64,000 bases of DNA, taken from positions 8,928,001-8,992,000 of the forward strand of contig NZ_CP045096.1 of assembly GCF_009184865.1 (NCBI RefSeq), in the 5' to 3' direction. This document shows positions 39,208 through 48,337 of this stretch, piece after piece. The notes below the pieces were generated by a model. The model did not search any database, was not told the DNA's origin, and worked only from the letters and a program-made list of their open reading frames with translations. Position 1 is the first letter of the stretch; the number at the start of each line of letters is the position of its first letter. Source of the stretch: Streptomyces phaeolivaceus (GTDB taxonomy: Bacteria; Actinomycetota; Actinomycetes; Streptomycetales; Streptomycetaceae). The position numbers and the translations under genes were made by a program.

Positions 39208-41556
39208 ATGTCTCACCTTCGCGCACCGGCCGCCCGCGCAGACCGCCGTGAAGGCGGGCGGCACGGGCGACCGGCCCCCCGTGCCGTCCCCTCACTGCCC
39301 GAGATCCACATACGGCAACAGCTGGTGCGCCTCGCGGTCCTGCCCCCCACCGCCGTCGCCCTCAGCGCCTGCGCCGCCGTCCTCTTCACCTTCCGCGCCG
39401 GCGGCGCCCGCCCCAGCCTCACCCTGTGGGCGGTCCTCGCCGGAGCCGCCGCCGTGGCCCTCGCCGGTATCGCGATCGCCGCCGTGGCCGCCGGCCGCAC
39501 CGCCAGGGCCGTCCGTGAACGGCTGGGCGCCCTGCGGCAGGTCAGCACCAGGAGCGAGGACGACCTGCGCGACCTCGTCGACGCGCTCCGGCGCGGCGAC
39601 CAGCCGCCCGCGCGCGCCCGCACCAAACCCGCCGCCGGCGCCGACGACTTCGAACTGCTCACCGCCGATCTGACCCGCGCCCACGACAGCGCCGTCACCG
39701 CCGTCGTCCAGGCCTCCCAGCTCTCCAGCCACGCCGGCAGCGAACAGAAGCTCGAAGTCTTCGTGAACCTGGCGCGCCGGCTCCAGTCCCTGGTCCAGCG
39801 CGAGATCTCCATCCTCGACGACCTGGAGAACGAGATCGAGGACCCCGATCTCCTCAAGGGCCTCTTCCACGTCGACCATCTCGCCACCCGCATCCGCCGC
39901 CACGCCGAGAACCTCGCCGTCCTCGGCGGCGCCGTCTCCCGCCGCCAGTGGAGCAACCCCGTCTCCATGACCGAGGTGCTGCGCTCCGCGATCGCCGAGG
40001 TCGAGCAGTACTCCCGGGTCAAGCTGGTGCCCCCGGTCGACGGCACCCTGCGCGGGCACGCCGTCGCCGACGTCATCCACCTCCTCGCCGAACTCGTCGA
40101 GAACGCCACGGTGTTCTCCGCCCCGCACACCCAGGTCCTGCTGCGCGCCAACCTCGTCACCTCCGGGCTGGCCGTCGAGGTCGAGGACCGCGGTCTCGGC
40201 ATGCCCGTCACCGAGCAGAACAAGATGAACGCCCTGCTCGCCGACCCCGACCAGGTCAACGTCGCGAGCCTGCTCCAGGACGGCCGGATCGGCCTCTTCG
40301 TGGTCTCCCAGCTGGCCCGCCGCCACGGCATCCAGGTCCGTCTGCAGACCAACATCTACGGCGGGGTGCAGGCCGCGTTCGTCGTCCCGCAGGGCCTGCT
40401 CGGCGCCGAGCCCGGCGACCAGCCGCAGAACCAGCCCCGCACCGAGGAGAGCACCGGCGTACGCCGCCCGGACGGGCCCCGCCACGCACACCCCGTCACT
40501 CCCCAGCGGGTCCCGGCGCCCGGCCACGCCGACCGTCCCGCGAGCGACCGTCCCGGCCGTCCCGACCGTTCCGGCCGGTCCGCCACCGGCAGGCCCGCGC
40601 CCGCGCAGCCCGGCCGCCCGGCGTCCACGCCGTCCGCGCGACCCGAGTCCGGCCACCGTTCCGTCCCGGGCCCGGCCCGTGCCTCCGTGCCCCGGCAGCA
40701 GGGTCCCGGGCGGAGCAGCGACCGGGGCGGCGACCGGGGTGCCGACCGCCAGGGACCGGGCAGAGGCGGCTCCGGGCCGACCCCGCTGCCGGTGCGCGGC
40801 GCCCGTGAGGAGCGGCCCAACCCGGCCGAGGCGATGCCCGGCATCCGCCCCGACGACCGGCGGACCGTCTCCGACAACGCCGGGGCACCCCCGACCCCCC
40901 GGGTCGGCGGCGCCGTCCGCGGCACCATGGGCAAGCCCCAACTGCCGCGCCGCCGCGCCCAGCAGCACATCGTGCCCCAGCTGCGCGGCGGCCCCCCGCC
41001 CACGCCCCGCCAGGACCCCGACCACTACATCGGCCACGACCCCGGGCTGATGGCCGCCTTCCAGCGCGGCATCGGACTCGCCGAGGCCCGCCAGATGGAG
41101 AGCTCCGACTGGGACACGTCGTCACTGGAGACGTCGTCACTGGACACGTCGCCACTGGAGACGTCGTCGCTCGGCACGATCGCCGTGGACCTGACACCCC
41201 CGGCCCCCGACGCCGCGTCCCGCATCGACACGGGACAGCTGAACACGGGACAGCTGAACACGGGACAGCTGAAGCCGGGACCGCTGAACCCGGGACCACC
41301 GACCCCGGGACCACCGACCCCGGGACCACCGACCCCGGGCCACCCGGCCCCCGCGTCCCACGGCGGTACGGGCCACGTGGAGGCGCTCCGCATGGAACTG
41401 GCCCACATGGACGCCCCCCACAAGGACGCCGTCCAGCCCCTCGGTCCCCTGGGCGGACACCCCAGGGGCATCGCCCCCATGGCCGTACCGCCGTCGGCCC
41501 TCGACGCGGCGCACGACCTCACGCCCCGGCAGGACGGGAGCACACCGGCCGGATGA
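39208..41556 (+). CDS. cvnA: Conservon sensor protein CvnA (histidine-kinase-like ATPase)
   Basis: 782-residue membrane protein heading a conservon operon, systems thought to act as membrane complexes similar to eukaryotic G-protein-coupled receptors. Two hydrophobic segments near residues 40-90 anchor it. A helical segment with VDHLATRIRRHAENLAVLGG takes the place of a kinase H-box, and the GHKL ATPase has an N box LLAELVENATVFSAP, G1 VEDRGLGM and G2 GRIGLFVVSQLARRHGI. The C-terminal 350 residues are Pro/Arg/Gly-rich, disordered and contain two blocks of 5-residue repeats. Start ATG 39208 with GAGGACG. Confidence 0.92.
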   Translation: MSHLRAPAARADRREGGRHGRPAPRAVPSLPEIHIRQQLVRLAVLPPTAVALSACAAVLFTFRAGGARPSLTLWAVLAGAAAVALAGIAIAAVAAGRTARAVRERLGALRQVSTRSEDDLRDLVDALRRGDQPPARARTKPAAGADDFELLTADLTRAHDSAVTAVVQASQLSSHAGSEQKLEVFVNLARRLQSLVQREISILDDLENEIEDPDLLKGLFHVDHLATRIRRHAENLAVLGGAVSRRQWSNPVSMTEVLRSAIAEVEQYSRVKLVPPVDGTLRGHAVADVIHLLAELVENATVFSAPHTQVLLRANLVTSGLAVEVEDRGLGMPVTEQNKMNALLADPDQVNVASLLQDGRIGLFVVSQLARRHGIQVRLQTNIYGGVQAAFVVPQGLLGAEPGDQPQNQPRTEESTGVRRPDGPRHAHPVTPQRVPAPGHADRPASDRPGRPDRSGRSATGRPAPAQPGRPASTPSARPESGHRSVPGPARASVPRQQGPGRSSDRGGDRGADRQGPGRGGSGPTPLPVRGAREERPNPAEAMPGIRPDDRRTVSDNAGAPPTPRVGGAVRGTMGKPQLPRRRAQQHIVPQLRGGPPPTPRQDPDHYIGHDPGLMAAFQRGIGLAEARQMESSDWDTSSLETSSLDTSPLETSSLGTIAVDLTPPAPDAASRIDTGQLNTGQLNTGQLKPGPLNPGPPTPGPPTPGPPTPGHPAPASHGGTGHVEALRMELAHMDAPHKDAVQPLGPLGGHPRGIAPMAVPPSALDAAHDLTPRQDGSTPAG
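41113..41346 (+). repeat. Two 15-bp minisatellites within cvnA
   Basis: Four 15-bp units related to GACACGTCGTCACTG span 41113-41172 (protein: D/E-T-S-S/P-L repeats). Eight units evolving from AACACGGGACAGCTG to ACCCCGGGACCACCG span 41227-41346 (protein: NTGQL turning into TPGPP). Both keep the reading frame because the unit is five codons. Confidence 0.9.
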
Positions 41557-41642
41557 CCACCCCCCACCCCACCCCCACCACGGTCCTCACCTCCACCCCC
41601 TCCGCTCCCGCAGACCAACGCACCCCAAGGAGTCGATCCACC

Positions 41643-42074
41643 ATGGCGAGCGATGCGCCGACCGGCCAGGTTTCCGATCTCGACTGGCTGATGAGCGGCC
41701 TCGTCCAGCGCGTACCGCACACCACGAGCGCGGTGCTGCTCTCCTGCGACGGGCTGGTGAAGTCGGTCCACGGCCTCGATCCGGACAGTGCCGACCACAT
41801 GGCGGCCCTGGCCTCCGGCCTGTACTCCCTCGGCCGCAGCGCGGGCGTCCGCTTCGGCGACGGCGGCGACGTCCGCCAGGTCGTCGTCGAACTCGACTCG
41901 ACCCTGCTGTTCGTCTCCACCGCCGGCTCCGGCACCTGCCTCGCCGTGCTCGCCGGACGTGAGGCCGACGCCGCCGTCCTCGGCTACGAGATGGCGATGC
42001 TGGTCAAGAGCGTCCGCCCCTACCTGGTCACCCAGCCCCGGCAGGCCGTCGAACCCTCCGCGATGAGGCCTTGA
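41643..42074 (+). CDS. cvnB: Conservon protein CvnB (roadblock/LC7)
   Basis: 143-residue roadblock/LC7-fold protein of the MglB type, predicted to control the nucleotide state of the GTPase-like CvnD. The family start LDWLMSGLVQRVPHTTSAVLLSCDGLVKSVHGLD is present, followed by GYEMAMLVKSVRPYL near the C-terminus. The ATG at 41643 follows AAGGAG by 11 bases; another ATG at 41553 overlaps the cvnA stop (ATGA), but its 30 extra residues are only Thr/Pro. The stop overlaps the cvnC start. Confidence 0.93.
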   Translation: MASDAPTGQVSDLDWLMSGLVQRVPHTTSAVLLSCDGLVKSVHGLDPDSADHMAALASGLYSLGRSAGVRFGDGGDVRQVVVELDSTLLFVSTAGSGTCLAVLAGREADAAVLGYEMAMLVKSVRPYLVTQPRQAVEPSAMRP

Positions 42075-42448
42075 CCGTGCCCACGGCCGGCGACGGACCC
42101 CTGTACGACGACGCCGCCGGGCGTCTGGTGCGCCCCTACACCGTCATCAACGGCCGGACCCGGCCGACGACCGCGCTCGATCTCCTCTCACAGGTGATGG
42201 CCACCGGGGCGACCCCCCTCGGCTATCTGGGCCCCGAGCACGCACAGGCACTCGACCTGTGCCGGGCACCCGTCTCGGTCGCCGAGGTCGCCGCTCACCT
42301 CAAGCTGCCGGCGGCGGTCACCAAGGTGCTGCTGTCCGACCTCGTCGACTGCGGGGCCCTCACCACCAAGCCCCCGGTTTTCCACCACAACCCGACAGAC
42401 CGGTCTCTTCTGGAGGCAGTGCTCGATGGACTACGACGACAGCTCTGA
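42071..42448 (+). CDS. cvnC: Conservon protein CvnC (DUF742)
   Basis: 125-residue DUF742 protein, the third conservon component. Features are the family's LVRPYTVINGRTRPTTALDLLSQV and a C-terminal winged-helix-like part (VSVAEVAAHLKLPAAVTKVLLSDLVDCGALT). It is expected to associate with CvnA, B and D at the membrane. The start is a TTG at 42071 overlapping the cvnB stop; a GTG two codons later is possible. The last 23 bases overlap cvnD. Confidence 0.93.
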   Translation: MTVPTAGDGPLYDDAAGRLVRPYTVINGRTRPTTALDLLSQVMATGATPLGYLGPEHAQALDLCRAPVSVAEVAAHLKLPAAVTKVLLSDLVDCGALTTKPPVFHHNPTDRSLLEAVLDGLRRQL

Positions 42449-43025
42449 CCCCTTTCCCACCGCACTGAAGATCTTGGTGGCGGGAGGGTTCGGGGTCGGC
42501 AAGACGACCTTCGTCGGCGCGGTGAGCGAGATCGCGCCGCTGAGCACGGAGGAACTGCTCACCACCGTGAGCGCCGCCACAGACAATCTCGACGGCATCG
42601 AGAACAAGGTCGAGACGACCGTCGCGATGGACTTCGGCCGCATCACCCTCGACCCGCGCCATGTGCTCTATCTGTTCGGCACCCCCGGACAGCAGCGGTT
42701 CTGGTTCATGTGGGACGAACTCTCCGAGGGCGCCCTCGGCGCGGTCATCCTCGCCGACACCCGCCGCCTGGAGGACTGCTTCGCCGCGGTCGACTTCTTC
42801 GAGCAGCGCGGCCTCGCCTTCATCGTCGCCATCAACGAGTTCGACGGCTCCTTCCGTTACGACGCCGACGAGGTCCGCGCGGCCCTCGATCTCGACCCGG
42901 AGATCCCCGTCGTCTGCTGCGACGCCCGGATCTCCAGCTCGGGCGTCCAGACCCTGCTCACCCTCGTACGGCACCTCCTCGCCCACACCCCGGCCCAGCT
43001 GCCGAGCCACGGAGCCCACACGTGA
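42426..43025 (+). CDS. cvnD: Conservon GTPase-like protein CvnD
   Basis: 199-residue small-GTPase-like protein. The P-loop is GGFGVGKTTFVG, the switch II region is FGTPGQQRFWFMWDELSEGA, and the base-specificity motif reads INEFD where Ras-like proteins have NKxD, as is usual in this family. It would cycle under control of CvnB. The ATG lies inside cvnC and the stop overlaps the following GAF gene as GTGA. Confidence 0.94.
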   Translation: MDYDDSSDPFPTALKILVAGGFGVGKTTFVGAVSEIAPLSTEELLTTVSAATDNLDGIENKVETTVAMDFGRITLDPRHVLYLFGTPGQQRFWFMWDELSEGALGAVILADTRRLEDCFAAVDFFEQRGLAFIVAINEFDGSFRYDADEVRAALDLDPEIPVVCCDARISSSGVQTLLTLVRHLLAHTPAQLPSHGAHT

Positions 43026-43579
43026 CGTACGACCCACCGCGTCCGGTCGGCCGGCTGCTGCTCACCCCCGAGGACCGCGACGCTCCCGAACGTGTGGAGC
43101 GGCTGCGGCTGCTGGGGCTCGGTGAGTACGCCGAACCGTCCTTCGACGCCTTCGCGGACCGCCTCGCCGAGGTCGCCGCGGTGCCGTACGCGATGGTCAA
43201 CTTCATCGACGAGAGGCGGCAGTTCTTCGCCGGACTGCATGTGTCGGCGGAGCCCACGACGGACACCACCGTGCTCGGGGTGGACCGGCACCTCGCCCGT
43301 GACCACGGCTTCTGCCCCTATGTGGTGGTCCGCCGCAAAGGGCTTGTCCTCGAAGACGTGCGCGAATACCCGAAGTTCGCCGGGAACCCCGTCGTCGACG
43401 ACCATGGCGTTCGCTCCTACCTCGGCGCCCCTCTCCTCGACAGCACCGGCATCGCCCTCGGCACGGTCTGCGTCATGGACGTCCGGCCCCGCCCCTGGGG
43501 CCGGGCCGGACTGGAGACGATCAAGTCGATGGCCGCGGAGCTGACCGCCCGGATCGAGGGCCGGGAGGCGTTCCCGTGA
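43022..43579 (+). CDS. GAF-domain protein, fifth gene of the conservon
   Basis: 185-residue single GAF domain: PSFDAFADRLAEVAAVPYAMVNFIDERRQFFAGL, then DHGFCPYVVVRRKGLVLEDVREYPKF and LGAPLLDSTGIALGTVCVMDVRPRPW. Such GAF modules bind small ligands or redox cofactors. Several Cys residues are present (FCPYV, TVCV) but no clear haem ligand set. The GTG start overlaps the cvnD stop, so it belongs to the operon; other conservons often carry a cytochrome P450 at this place instead. It may supply the stimulus-sensing or output function. Confidence 0.85.
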   Translation: MTYDPPRPVGRLLLTPEDRDAPERVERLRLLGLGEYAEPSFDAFADRLAEVAAVPYAMVNFIDERRQFFAGLHVSAEPTTDTTVLGVDRHLARDHGFCPYVVVRRKGLVLEDVREYPKFAGNPVVDDHGVRSYLGAPLLDSTGIALGTVCVMDVRPRPWGRAGLETIKSMAAELTARIEGREAFP

Positions 43580-43764
43580 GGCCGGGGGCGGCCGGCACTT
43601 CATGGCGGATCGGCGTGAAGGAAAGCTGCGGCGGAGGTTAAGAAAACCTCGATGGACCCAGGGTGCCGCCGTACGGCAGATTGATCGGCGTTCCCACCCC
43701 TCTCCCCGGTACGGGCCCGTTCGTCATGCCCCGCGCCGGGGGCGCACCCACAGGAGCCGTAGCG

Positions 43765-44793
43765 TTGAAGGCGCTGGTCAAGGAGAAGGCGGAGCCCGGA
43801 CTGTGGCTCGTCGACGTCCCGGAGCCCGAGATCGGCCCCGGCGACGTACTGATCAAGGTTCTGCGGACCGGGATCTGCGGCACCGATCTGCACATACGGT
43901 CCTGGGACGGCTGGGCCCGGCAGACCATACGCACCCCGCTCGTGGCCGGTCACGAGTTCGTCGGCGAGGTCGTGGAGACCGGACGGGCCGTCACCGACAT
44001 CCAGGCGGGCGACCTGGTCAGCGGCGAGGGACACCTGGTCTGCGGCAAGTGCCGCAACTGCCTCGCCGGCCGCCGCCATCTGTGCCGCGCCACCGTCGGG
44101 CTCGGCGTCGGACGCGACGGCGCCTTCGCGGAGTACGTCGCCCTGCCCGCGACCAACGTCTGGGTGCACCGGGTCCCCGTCGACCTCGACGTGGCCGCGA
44201 TCTTCGACCCGTTCGGCAACGCCGTGCACACCGCGCTGTCGTTCCCGCTGGTCGGGGAGGACGTCCTGATCACCGGCGCCGGGCCGATCGGGCTGATGGC
44301 CGCCGCCGTCGCCCGGCACGCCGGCGCCCGCCACGTCGTGATCACGGACGTCAGCGCGGACCGGCTGGAACTGGCCCGGAAGATCGGCGTCAGCCTCGCG
44401 CTCGACGTGCGGGAGTCGACCGTCGCCGACGGACAGCGGACCCTCGGCCTGCGCGAGGGCTTCGACATCGGTCTGGAGATGTCCGGCAGCCCCGTCGCGA
44501 TGCGCGACATGATCGCCAATATGACCCACGGAGGCCGGATCGCCATGCTCGGGCTGCCGGCCGAGGAGTTCGCCGTCGACTGGTCCCGGATCGTCACCTC
44601 CATGATCACCATCAAGGGTGTCTACGGTCGGGAGATGTTCGAGACCTGGTACGCGATGACGGTCCTGCTGGAGGGTGGTCTCGACCTGGCCCCCGTCATC
44701 ACCGGCCGGCACGGCTACCGCGACCACGAGGCGGCGTTCGCGGACGCGGTCAGCGGCACCGGCGGCAAGGTCATTCTCGACTGGACCGCGTAA
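43765..44793 (+). CDS. tdh: L-threonine 3-dehydrogenase
   Basis: 342-residue Zn-dependent medium-chain dehydrogenase oxidising L-threonine to 2-amino-3-ketobutyrate. Catalytic Zn ligands are in [11 protein letters not shown] and AGHEFVGEV; the structural Zn site has Cys residues in [22 protein letters not shown] binding is [15 protein letters not shown]. Length equals the E. coli enzyme. The start is a TTG at 43765 (MKALVKEK), decided by the AGGAG site 8 bases upstream; the open frame before it is Pro/Gly-rich and unlike the family. The kbl gene follows after 27 bases, making the standard threonine-to-glycine operon. Confidence 0.95.
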   Translation: MKALVKEKAEPGLWLVDVPEPEIGPGDVLIKVLRTGICGTDLHIRSWDGWARQTIRTPLVAGHEFVGEVVETGRAVTDIQAGDLVSGEGHLVCGKCRNCLAGRRHLCRATVGLGVGRDGAFAEYVALPATNVWVHRVPVDLDVAAIFDPFGNAVHTALSFPLVGEDVLITGAGPIGLMAAAVARHAGARHVVITDVSADRLELARKIGVSLALDVRESTVADGQRTLGLREGFDIGLEMSGSPVAMRDMIANMTHGGRIAMLGLPAEEFAVDWSRIVTSMITIKGVYGREMFETWYAMTVLLEGGLDLAPVITGRHGYRDHEAAFADAVSGTGGKVILDWTA

Positions 44794-44820
44794 GTCACCT
44801 GCTTCTTCTGGGAGTTCCTG

Positions 44821-46020
44821 ATGTTCGACTCCGTGCGCGACGACCTTCGCACCACCCTCGACGAGATCCGCGCCGCCGGGCTGCACAAGCCCGAGCGCGT
44901 CATCGGCACCCCGCAGTCCGCGACGGTCGCCGTCACCGCCGGTGGCCGCCCCGGCGAGGTCCTCAACTTCTGCGCCAACAACTACCTCGGCCTCGCCGAC
45001 CACCCCGAGGTGATCGCCGCCGCCCACGAGGCCCTCGACCGCTGGGGCTACGGCATGGCCTCCGTCCGCTTCATCTGCGGGACGCAGGAGGTGCACAAGG
45101 AACTGGAGGCGCGGCTGTCGGCGTTCCTCGGCCAGGAGGACACCATCCTCTACTCCTCCTGCTTCGACGCCAACGGCGGTGTCTTCGAGACCCTGCTCGG
45201 CCCCGAGGACGCGGTGATCTCCGACGCCCTCAACCACGCCTCGATCATCGACGGCATCCGGCTGTCCAAGGCCCGCCGCTTCCGCTACGCCAACCGTGAT
45301 CTCGCCGACCTGGAAAGGCAGTTGAAGGAGGCGGCGGAGGGCGGCGCCCGGCGCAAACTGATCGTCACCGACGGCGTCTTCTCCATGGACGGCTATGTGG
45401 CCCCGCTCCGCGAGATCTGCGACCTCGCCGACCGCCACGACGCCATGGTCATGGTCGACGACTCCCACGCCGTCGGCTTCACCGGCCCCGGCGGCCGTGG
45501 CACCCCCGAACTGCACGGCGTGATGGACCGCGTCGACATCATCACCGGCACCCTCGGCAAGGCCCTCGGCGGTGCCTCCGGCGGTTACGTCGCGGCCCGC
45601 GCCGAGATCGTCGCCCTGCTGCGCCAGCGCTCCCGCCCGTACCTCTTCTCGAACACGCTCGCCCCGGTGATCGCGGCGGCCTCCCTGAAGGTGCTCGACC
45701 TGCTGGAGTCGGCCGACGACCTGCGGATCCGGCTCGCCGAGAACACCGCGCTGTTCCGCCGCCGGATGACCGAGGAGGGCTTCGACCTGCTCCCCGGCGA
45801 CCACCCCATCGCCCCCGTCATGATCGGCGACGCGGCGAAGGCGGGCCGTCTCGCCGAACTGCTCCTGGAGCGCGGTGTGTATGTGATCGGCTTCTCCTAC
45901 CCCGTCGTCCCGCAGGACAAGGCCCGCATCCGCGTCCAGCTCTCCGCCGCCCACTCGACGGCGGACGTGAACCGGGCGGTGGACGCGTTCGTGGCGGCGC
46001 GGGCCGAGCTGCCGGCCTGA
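44821..46020 (+). CDS. kbl: Glycine C-acetyltransferase (2-amino-3-ketobutyrate CoA ligase)
   Basis: 399-residue PLP enzyme of the alpha-oxoamine synthase family that splits the Tdh product with CoA into glycine and acetyl-CoA. Features: [29 protein letters not shown], the Lys Schiff base in [15 protein letters not shown], and the C-terminal [28 protein letters not shown] site precedes the ATG. Second gene of tdh-kbl. Confidence 0.96.
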   Translation: MFDSVRDDLRTTLDEIRAAGLHKPERVIGTPQSATVAVTAGGRPGEVLNFCANNYLGLADHPEVIAAAHEALDRWGYGMASVRFICGTQEVHKELEARLSAFLGQEDTILYSSCFDANGGVFETLLGPEDAVISDALNHASIIDGIRLSKARRFRYANRDLADLERQLKEAAEGGARRKLIVTDGVFSMDGYVAPLREICDLADRHDAMVMVDDSHAVGFTGPGGRGTPELHGVMDRVDIITGTLGKALGGASGGYVAARAEIVALLRQRSRPYLFSNTLAPVIAAASLKVLDLLESADDLRIRLAENTALFRRRMTEEGFDLLPGDHPIAPVMIGDAAKAGRLAELLLERGVYVIGFSYPVVPQDKARIRVQLSAAHSTADVNRAVDAFVAARAELPA

Positions 46021-46096
46021 GGGCGGACGCTTCGGCGTCAGGGCCGACGCCTCGGTATCACGGCGGACGCCTTGGCGTCAGGGTGGACGTCCCGGC
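46021..46096. repeat. 20-bp tandem repeat with internal dyads after kbl
   Basis: Nearly four copies of a 20-bp unit (first GGGCGGACGCTTCGGCGTCA) run directly from the kbl stop. Each unit contains a small dyad of the GACGC/GCGTC type, so the RNA can form a series of short hairpins. It probably serves as the kbl transcript end. Confidence 0.75.
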
Positions 46097-46138
46097 GGGC
46101 GCGGGTCGGGGGATCGGGCGTTTGAGAGAATCGATCCC

Positions 46139-47038
46139 GTGATCGAAGCACGGCGGCTCCACATCCTGCGTGCGGTGGCCGACCACCGCACGGTGACGGC
46201 GGCTGCCGCCGCGCTCTACCTCACCCCGTCCGCCGTGTCCCAGCAGCTGACCGCCCTGGAGCAGGAGACCGGCCACCGCCTGGTCGAACGCGGCGCCAAG
46301 GGCGTTCGGCTCACCCCGGCCGGAGAGATCCTGCTCGGTCACACCAACGCGGTCCTCGCCCAGCTGGAGCAGGCGGCGGCGGAACTGGCCGCGTACGACT
46401 CGGGCGAGGCGGGCACCGTCACCGTCGCCTCCTTCGCCACCGGCATCGCCCAGGTCGTCGCGCCCGCGCTCGCCCTGCTCGCCGGGTCCGCGCCCGGCAT
46501 CCGGATCCGCGTCCAGGACGCCGAGGGCGACGCCAGCCTCCCGATGGTCCTGGACCGGCAGGTCGACATCGCCGTGGCCGTCGAGTACCGGGGCGCCCCG
46601 GCCGCGGACGACCCCCGTCTCACCCATGTCTCCCTCTACGCCGAGCCCTTCGACGCGGTCGTACCGGTGAGTCACCGTCTCGCCGACGCTGCCGAGGTGC
46701 CGCTCGCGGAACTCGCCAAGGACCCCTGGATCGGGCCCTACCCCGGCAACCCCTGCCATGACGTGGTCGTCCTGGCCTGCGAGCACGCCGGCTTCCAACC
46801 GCGCCTCGAACACTCCTCCGACGACTTCCGTGCCGTCGTCGCCCTCGCCTCCGCCGACGCGGGAGTCGCCCTGGTCCCCCGCTCGGCGCTGCGCGGCACG
46901 GACCTCACGGGCGTGGTCGTACGCCCCGTGGACGGGGTGGCTCCCACGCGCCGTGTCTTCGCCGCCGTACGTCGTGGCGCGGAGGGCCACCCGCTGATCC
47001 GGCAGGTGCTGGAGGCGCTGGGGGAGGCGGCGGAGTGA
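46139..47038 (+). CDS. LysR-family regulator
   Basis: 299-residue LysR-type regulator. The N-terminal winged helix-turn-helix reads RLHILRAVADHRTVTAAAAALYLTPSAVSQQLTALEQETGHRLVERGAKGVRLTPAGEILL. The effector-binding domain follows (VTVASFATGIAQVVAPALALL and DRQVDIAVAVEY). GTG start at 46139. It lies downstream of tdh-kbl on the same strand rather than divergent from a target, so its target cannot be named. Confidence 0.92.
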   Translation: MIEARRLHILRAVADHRTVTAAAAALYLTPSAVSQQLTALEQETGHRLVERGAKGVRLTPAGEILLGHTNAVLAQLEQAAAELAAYDSGEAGTVTVASFATGIAQVVAPALALLAGSAPGIRIRVQDAEGDASLPMVLDRQVDIAVAVEYRGAPAADDPRLTHVSLYAEPFDAVVPVSHRLADAAEVPLAELAKDPWIGPYPGNPCHDVVVLACEHAGFQPRLEHSSDDFRAVVALASADAGVALVPRSALRGTDLTGVVVRPVDGVAPTRRVFAAVRRGAEGHPLIRQVLEALGEAAE

Positions 47039-47061
47039 GGCGGGGCACGGCATAGGTGTTT

Positions 47062-47088
47062 CATATCCGGGATATCATCCCGGATATG
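47062..47088. promoter_or_regulatory. Perfect 27-bp palindrome overlapping a regulator start
   Basis: CATATCCGGGAT (47062-47073), a 3-bp centre ATC, and ATCCCGGATATG (47077-47088) form a perfect 12+3+12 inverted repeat. The final ATG is the start codon of the XRE-cupin gene. A bound repressor would block both transcription and start-site access, so autoregulation is very likely. Confidence 0.85.
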
Positions 47089-47670
47089 GGAAGCGTCGAA
47101 GAAGCGGCAGTGCTGGACCCCGTCGATCTCCGCCTGGCCGCCCGTCTAGCCGAGCTGCGGGCCGAACACGGCTGGTCCCTGGGCGAGTTGGCGGACCGCA
47201 GCGGGGTCAGCCGCTCCACCCTCTCCCGGGCCGAGCGCGCGGAGACCAGCCCCACGGCCGCCCTCCTGAACCGCCTCTGCCATGTCTACGGCCGCACGAT
47301 GTCCCAGCTGCTCAGCGAGGTCGAGTCCGAGCCGGTCCCCGTAGTGCGCGCGGGGGAGCAGACGGTGTGGCAGGACGGCGCCGCCGGATTCGTACGACGG
47401 TCCGTGTCACCCCCGGCGGCGGGGCTGCGCGGCGAACTCGTCGAGGGACTGCTCGCGGCGGGCGCGGACCTCGTCTACGACGGACCGCCCGTGCCCGGCC
47501 TCGAACAGCACATCTGGGTCCTGGACGGCACCCTGCACGTGACCGACCGGGAGGCGGAGCACCGGTTGGCCGTCGGGGACTGTCTGCGGATTCGGGTGTG
47601 GGGAGCGACCCGGTTCAGGTGCCCTGGGCCCGAGGACGCGCGGTACGCGCTGGTGGTGGTGAAGCCGTGA
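47086..47670 (+). CDS. XRE-family regulator with C-terminal cupin
   Basis: 194-residue regulator: helix-turn-helix at about residues 17-75 (LAELRAEHGWSLGELADRSGVSRSTLSRAERAETSPTAALLNRLC) and a C-terminal cupin-like sensor (HIWVLDGTLHVTDREAEHRLAVGDCLRIRVWG). The start ATG at 47086 is inside a perfect palindrome, so it is probably autoregulated and possibly translated from a very short or absent leader; no ribosome-binding site is visible. The GNAT gene overlaps its stop (GTGA), a common pairing in actinobacteria, and is presumably the controlled partner. Confidence 0.88.
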   Translation: MGSVEEAAVLDPVDLRLAARLAELRAEHGWSLGELADRSGVSRSTLSRAERAETSPTAALLNRLCHVYGRTMSQLLSEVESEPVPVVRAGEQTVWQDGAAGFVRRSVSPPAAGLRGELVEGLLAAGADLVYDGPPVPGLEQHIWVLDGTLHVTDREAEHRLAVGDCLRIRVWGATRFRCPGPEDARYALVVVKP

Positions 47671-48239
47671 CGGCGGTCCCCGCGACGCCCGCGATCCCGG
47701 CCGCCCCCGCGATCTCCCGGCTCGACGGCGGACGACTGCTCGCCCTCGCCGAGGAGTTGGCGGACCTGATGGTCGACACCGTGGACGGCGGTGCCTCGAT
47801 CGGCTTTCTCGCGCCGCTCGACCGGACGGCCGCCGTCGGCTGGTGGCGGGAACGGGCCGCCGCGGTGGCCGCCGGCGGCCTCGTCGTGTGGGTGGCGTCC
47901 GACGGTGGCCGGGTGGTCGGCACGGTCGGTCTCGTGCTCCCGGACAAGCCCAACAGCCGTCACCGGGCCGAACTCGTCAAGCTCATGGTCCACCGGGACG
48001 CCCGTGGCCAGGGACTCGGCCGCGCGCTCCTCGCGACCGCCGAACGGGCCGCCGCCGACGCGGGCATCTCCCTGCTGCACCTGGACACCGAGACCGACAG
48101 CCCGGCCGAGCGGCTCTACGCCGGGACCGGCTGGACCAGGATCGGGACGATCCCCGACTACGCGGCGAACCCCCACGGCACCCTGCGGCCCACGTCGATC
48201 TACTACAAGAGACCGGGGACGCGGGAGCCCGCCCGATGA
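47667..48239 (+). CDS. GNAT-family N-acetyltransferase
   Basis: 190-residue acetyltransferase. The acetyl-CoA loop is VKLMVHRDARGQGLGRALLATAERAA (Q/R-x-x-G-x-G/A), and the C-terminal motif LYAGTGWTRIGTIPDYAANPHG is common in amine-detoxifying GNATs. GTG start overlaps the XRE-cupin gene, so expression follows that regulator. The TGA stop is the first codon-size piece of a 17-bp tandem repeat. Acceptor unknown. Confidence 0.87.
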   Translation: MTAVPATPAIPAAPAISRLDGGRLLALAEELADLMVDTVDGGASIGFLAPLDRTAAVGWWRERAAAVAAGGLVVWVASDGGRVVGTVGLVLPDKPNSRHRAELVKLMVHRDARGQGLGRALLATAERAAADAGISLLHLDTETDSPAERLYAGTGWTRIGTIPDYAANPHGTLRPTSIYYKRPGTREPAR

Positions 48240-48321
48240 CCGTCCCTGCCCGGTGATCGTCCGCGCCCACTGATCGTCCTTGCCCGGTGATCGTCCGTGC
48301 TCGGCGATTGTCAGTGGTCAC
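48237..48321. repeat. 17-bp tandem repeat after the GNAT gene
   Basis: Five 17-bp units, the first four closely related to TGATCGTCCGTGCCCGG and the fifth degenerate. The array starts on the GNAT stop codon and ends 16 bases before the next gene's ATG, so it fills the promoter or leader region of that gene. Confidence 0.8.
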
Positions 48322-48337
48322 CGCTACCGTGCGTCCC

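Noticed and set aside
43600..45954. 784-codon minus-strand frame opposite tdh-kbl
   Set aside because: Both plus-strand genes are unmistakable; the antisense frame has the shadow composition (Asp/Gly/Val/Arg) seen opposite other genes.
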